From positions 1 through 5,937 of the forward strand of contig JBMFGW010000161.1 in assembly GCA_049977145.1 (NCBI GenBank): a stretch of 5,937 nucleotides of DNA. Direction: 5' to 3'. The notes under the pieces were generated by a model. That model ran no database searches, was not told the DNA's origin, and was given only the letters and a program-made list of their open reading frames with translations. This document shows, piece by piece, positions 5,518 to 5,937 of the stretch (positions are counted from its first letter, which is position 1; every line of letters starts with the position of its first letter). The position numbers were made by a program, and so were the translations under genes. The DNA is from JAMDCX01 sp049977145 (GTDB lineage: Bacteria > Planctomycetota > Phycisphaerae > WQYP01).

Positions 5518-5937
5518 GCGCACAATATCCCCAACGCCTTATCGAAGTTGACCTTCCCATTAAGCGTATCTCCGCCCATGCGCGGCGGGAGAAGTCTATT
5601 CGGCATGGGCATATTTCCACGTTGCATATCTGGTGGGCGCGGCGACCGCTGGCGGCGTGCCGGGCGGTGATTTGTGCTTCGCTTTGGCCTGATCCCGCTG
5701 ATCCGCTTTGTCCGCCGCCATTCCGTCGGGCCGCGGCGGATGCGATGGTTGCATTTGCCAAAGCTGTCCTGGCTGATTCCAAGGCTACCGAAACGTGCGA
5801 TCCAGAATCATGGAAACGCTATGGCGAACTGGCCAAACGCCAGACCGCGCTTGATTTAGTTACGCTGCCAAAACCCCGCCGCAATGGTGATCCGCCACCG
5901 GCCACACCCACGGACCTGGAACTGCTGCGAATGCTGC
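5514..5937 (+). CDS. DUF1156-type adenine-specific DNA methyltransferase, N-terminal part (DrmMI-like); 3' end outside window
   Basis: The ATG at 5514 overlaps the previous stop (ATGA) and the frame stays open for 141 codons to the window end. Residues 8-52 match the DUF1156 N-terminus: RLIEVDLPIK, then REKSIRHGHISTLHIWWARR with P45 and the C49-R50-A51-V52 segment, a diagnostic block of the COG1743 family of DNA adenine methylases. Residues about 55-141 are the variable stretch that follows. The catalytic (D/N)PP(Y/F) motif and SAM-binding motif should lie beyond the window, as full members are often around 900-1000 residues. The expected role is N6-adenine methylation of host DNA to protect it from the locus. 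The ribosome site is weak, so translation probably depends on coupling to the upstream nuclease gene. DUF1156 methylases are found in class 1 DISARM and in DUF499-type clusters. Confidence 0.9.
   Translation, partial: MSAQYPQRLIEVDLPIKRISAHARREKSIRHGHISTLHIWWARRPLAACRAVICASLWPDPADPLCPPPFRRAAADAMVAFAKAVLADSKATETCDPESWKRYGELAKRQTALDLVTLPKPRRNGDPPPATPTDLELLRML

Noticed and set aside
5498..5782. Minus-strand open frame opposite the methylase start
   Set aside because: The plus strand encodes the diagnostic DUF1156 block here; the antisense frame is a shadow.
1..5937. CRISPR arrays, tRNA or rRNA genes, insertion sequences, attachment sites
   Set aside because: No regularly spaced repeats, cloverleaf-like sequence, transposase-like product or terminal inverted repeats were seen on either strand.

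Overview
The window holds part of a single plus-strand operon that reads as an anti-phage or restriction-type defence locus. It is G+C-rich (high 50s percent by eye) and bacterial in style, with ATGA overlaps and purine-rich ribosome sites. Nothing identifies the species; a moderately G+C-rich Gram-negative or environmental (metagenomic) bacterium would fit, but that is a guess.

Layout, left to right. (1) 1-1502 is the 3' part of a large gene whose product ends in a coiled-coil region and a DUF3883 domain, as in SNF2-type defence helicases such as DrmD of class 1 DISARM. The helicase motor would lie left of the window. (2) 1503-1677 is the only long gap, with an A/T-rich patch, small palindromes and a good ribosome site for the next gene. 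(3) 1678-2922 encodes a 414-residue protein of no family I recognise. (4) 2919-4070 encodes a 383-residue protein with a clear PD-(D/E)XK nuclease signature. (5) 4067-4165 is a possible 32-codon ORF that bridges two genes through stop/start overlaps. (6) 4168-5517 encodes a roughly 450-residue protein with an unknown N-terminal alpha/beta-looking domain and a second PD-(D/E)XK-like core at its C-terminus. (7) 5514 to the window end is the 5' part of a DUF1156-type adenine-specific DNA methyltransferase; it has no stop before the window ends.

How the parts may work together. A SNF2/DUF3883 helicase and a DUF1156 methylase are the pair expected in class 1 DISARM (drmD and drmMI), and DUF1156 methylases also occur in DUF499-type defence clusters. 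In either case the methylase would mark host DNA and the helicase would act on unmarked DNA. The unusual part is the tightly coupled three-gene block between them (1678-5517), which carries two separate predicted nucleases and one unknown protein. With the DUF3883 domain, the window has three PD-(D/E)XK-type or related cores. This could be a DISARM variant with an added effector module, or a distinct helicase-nuclease-methylase system. The genes right of the window (drmA/drmB/drmC versus DUF499 and others) would decide which.
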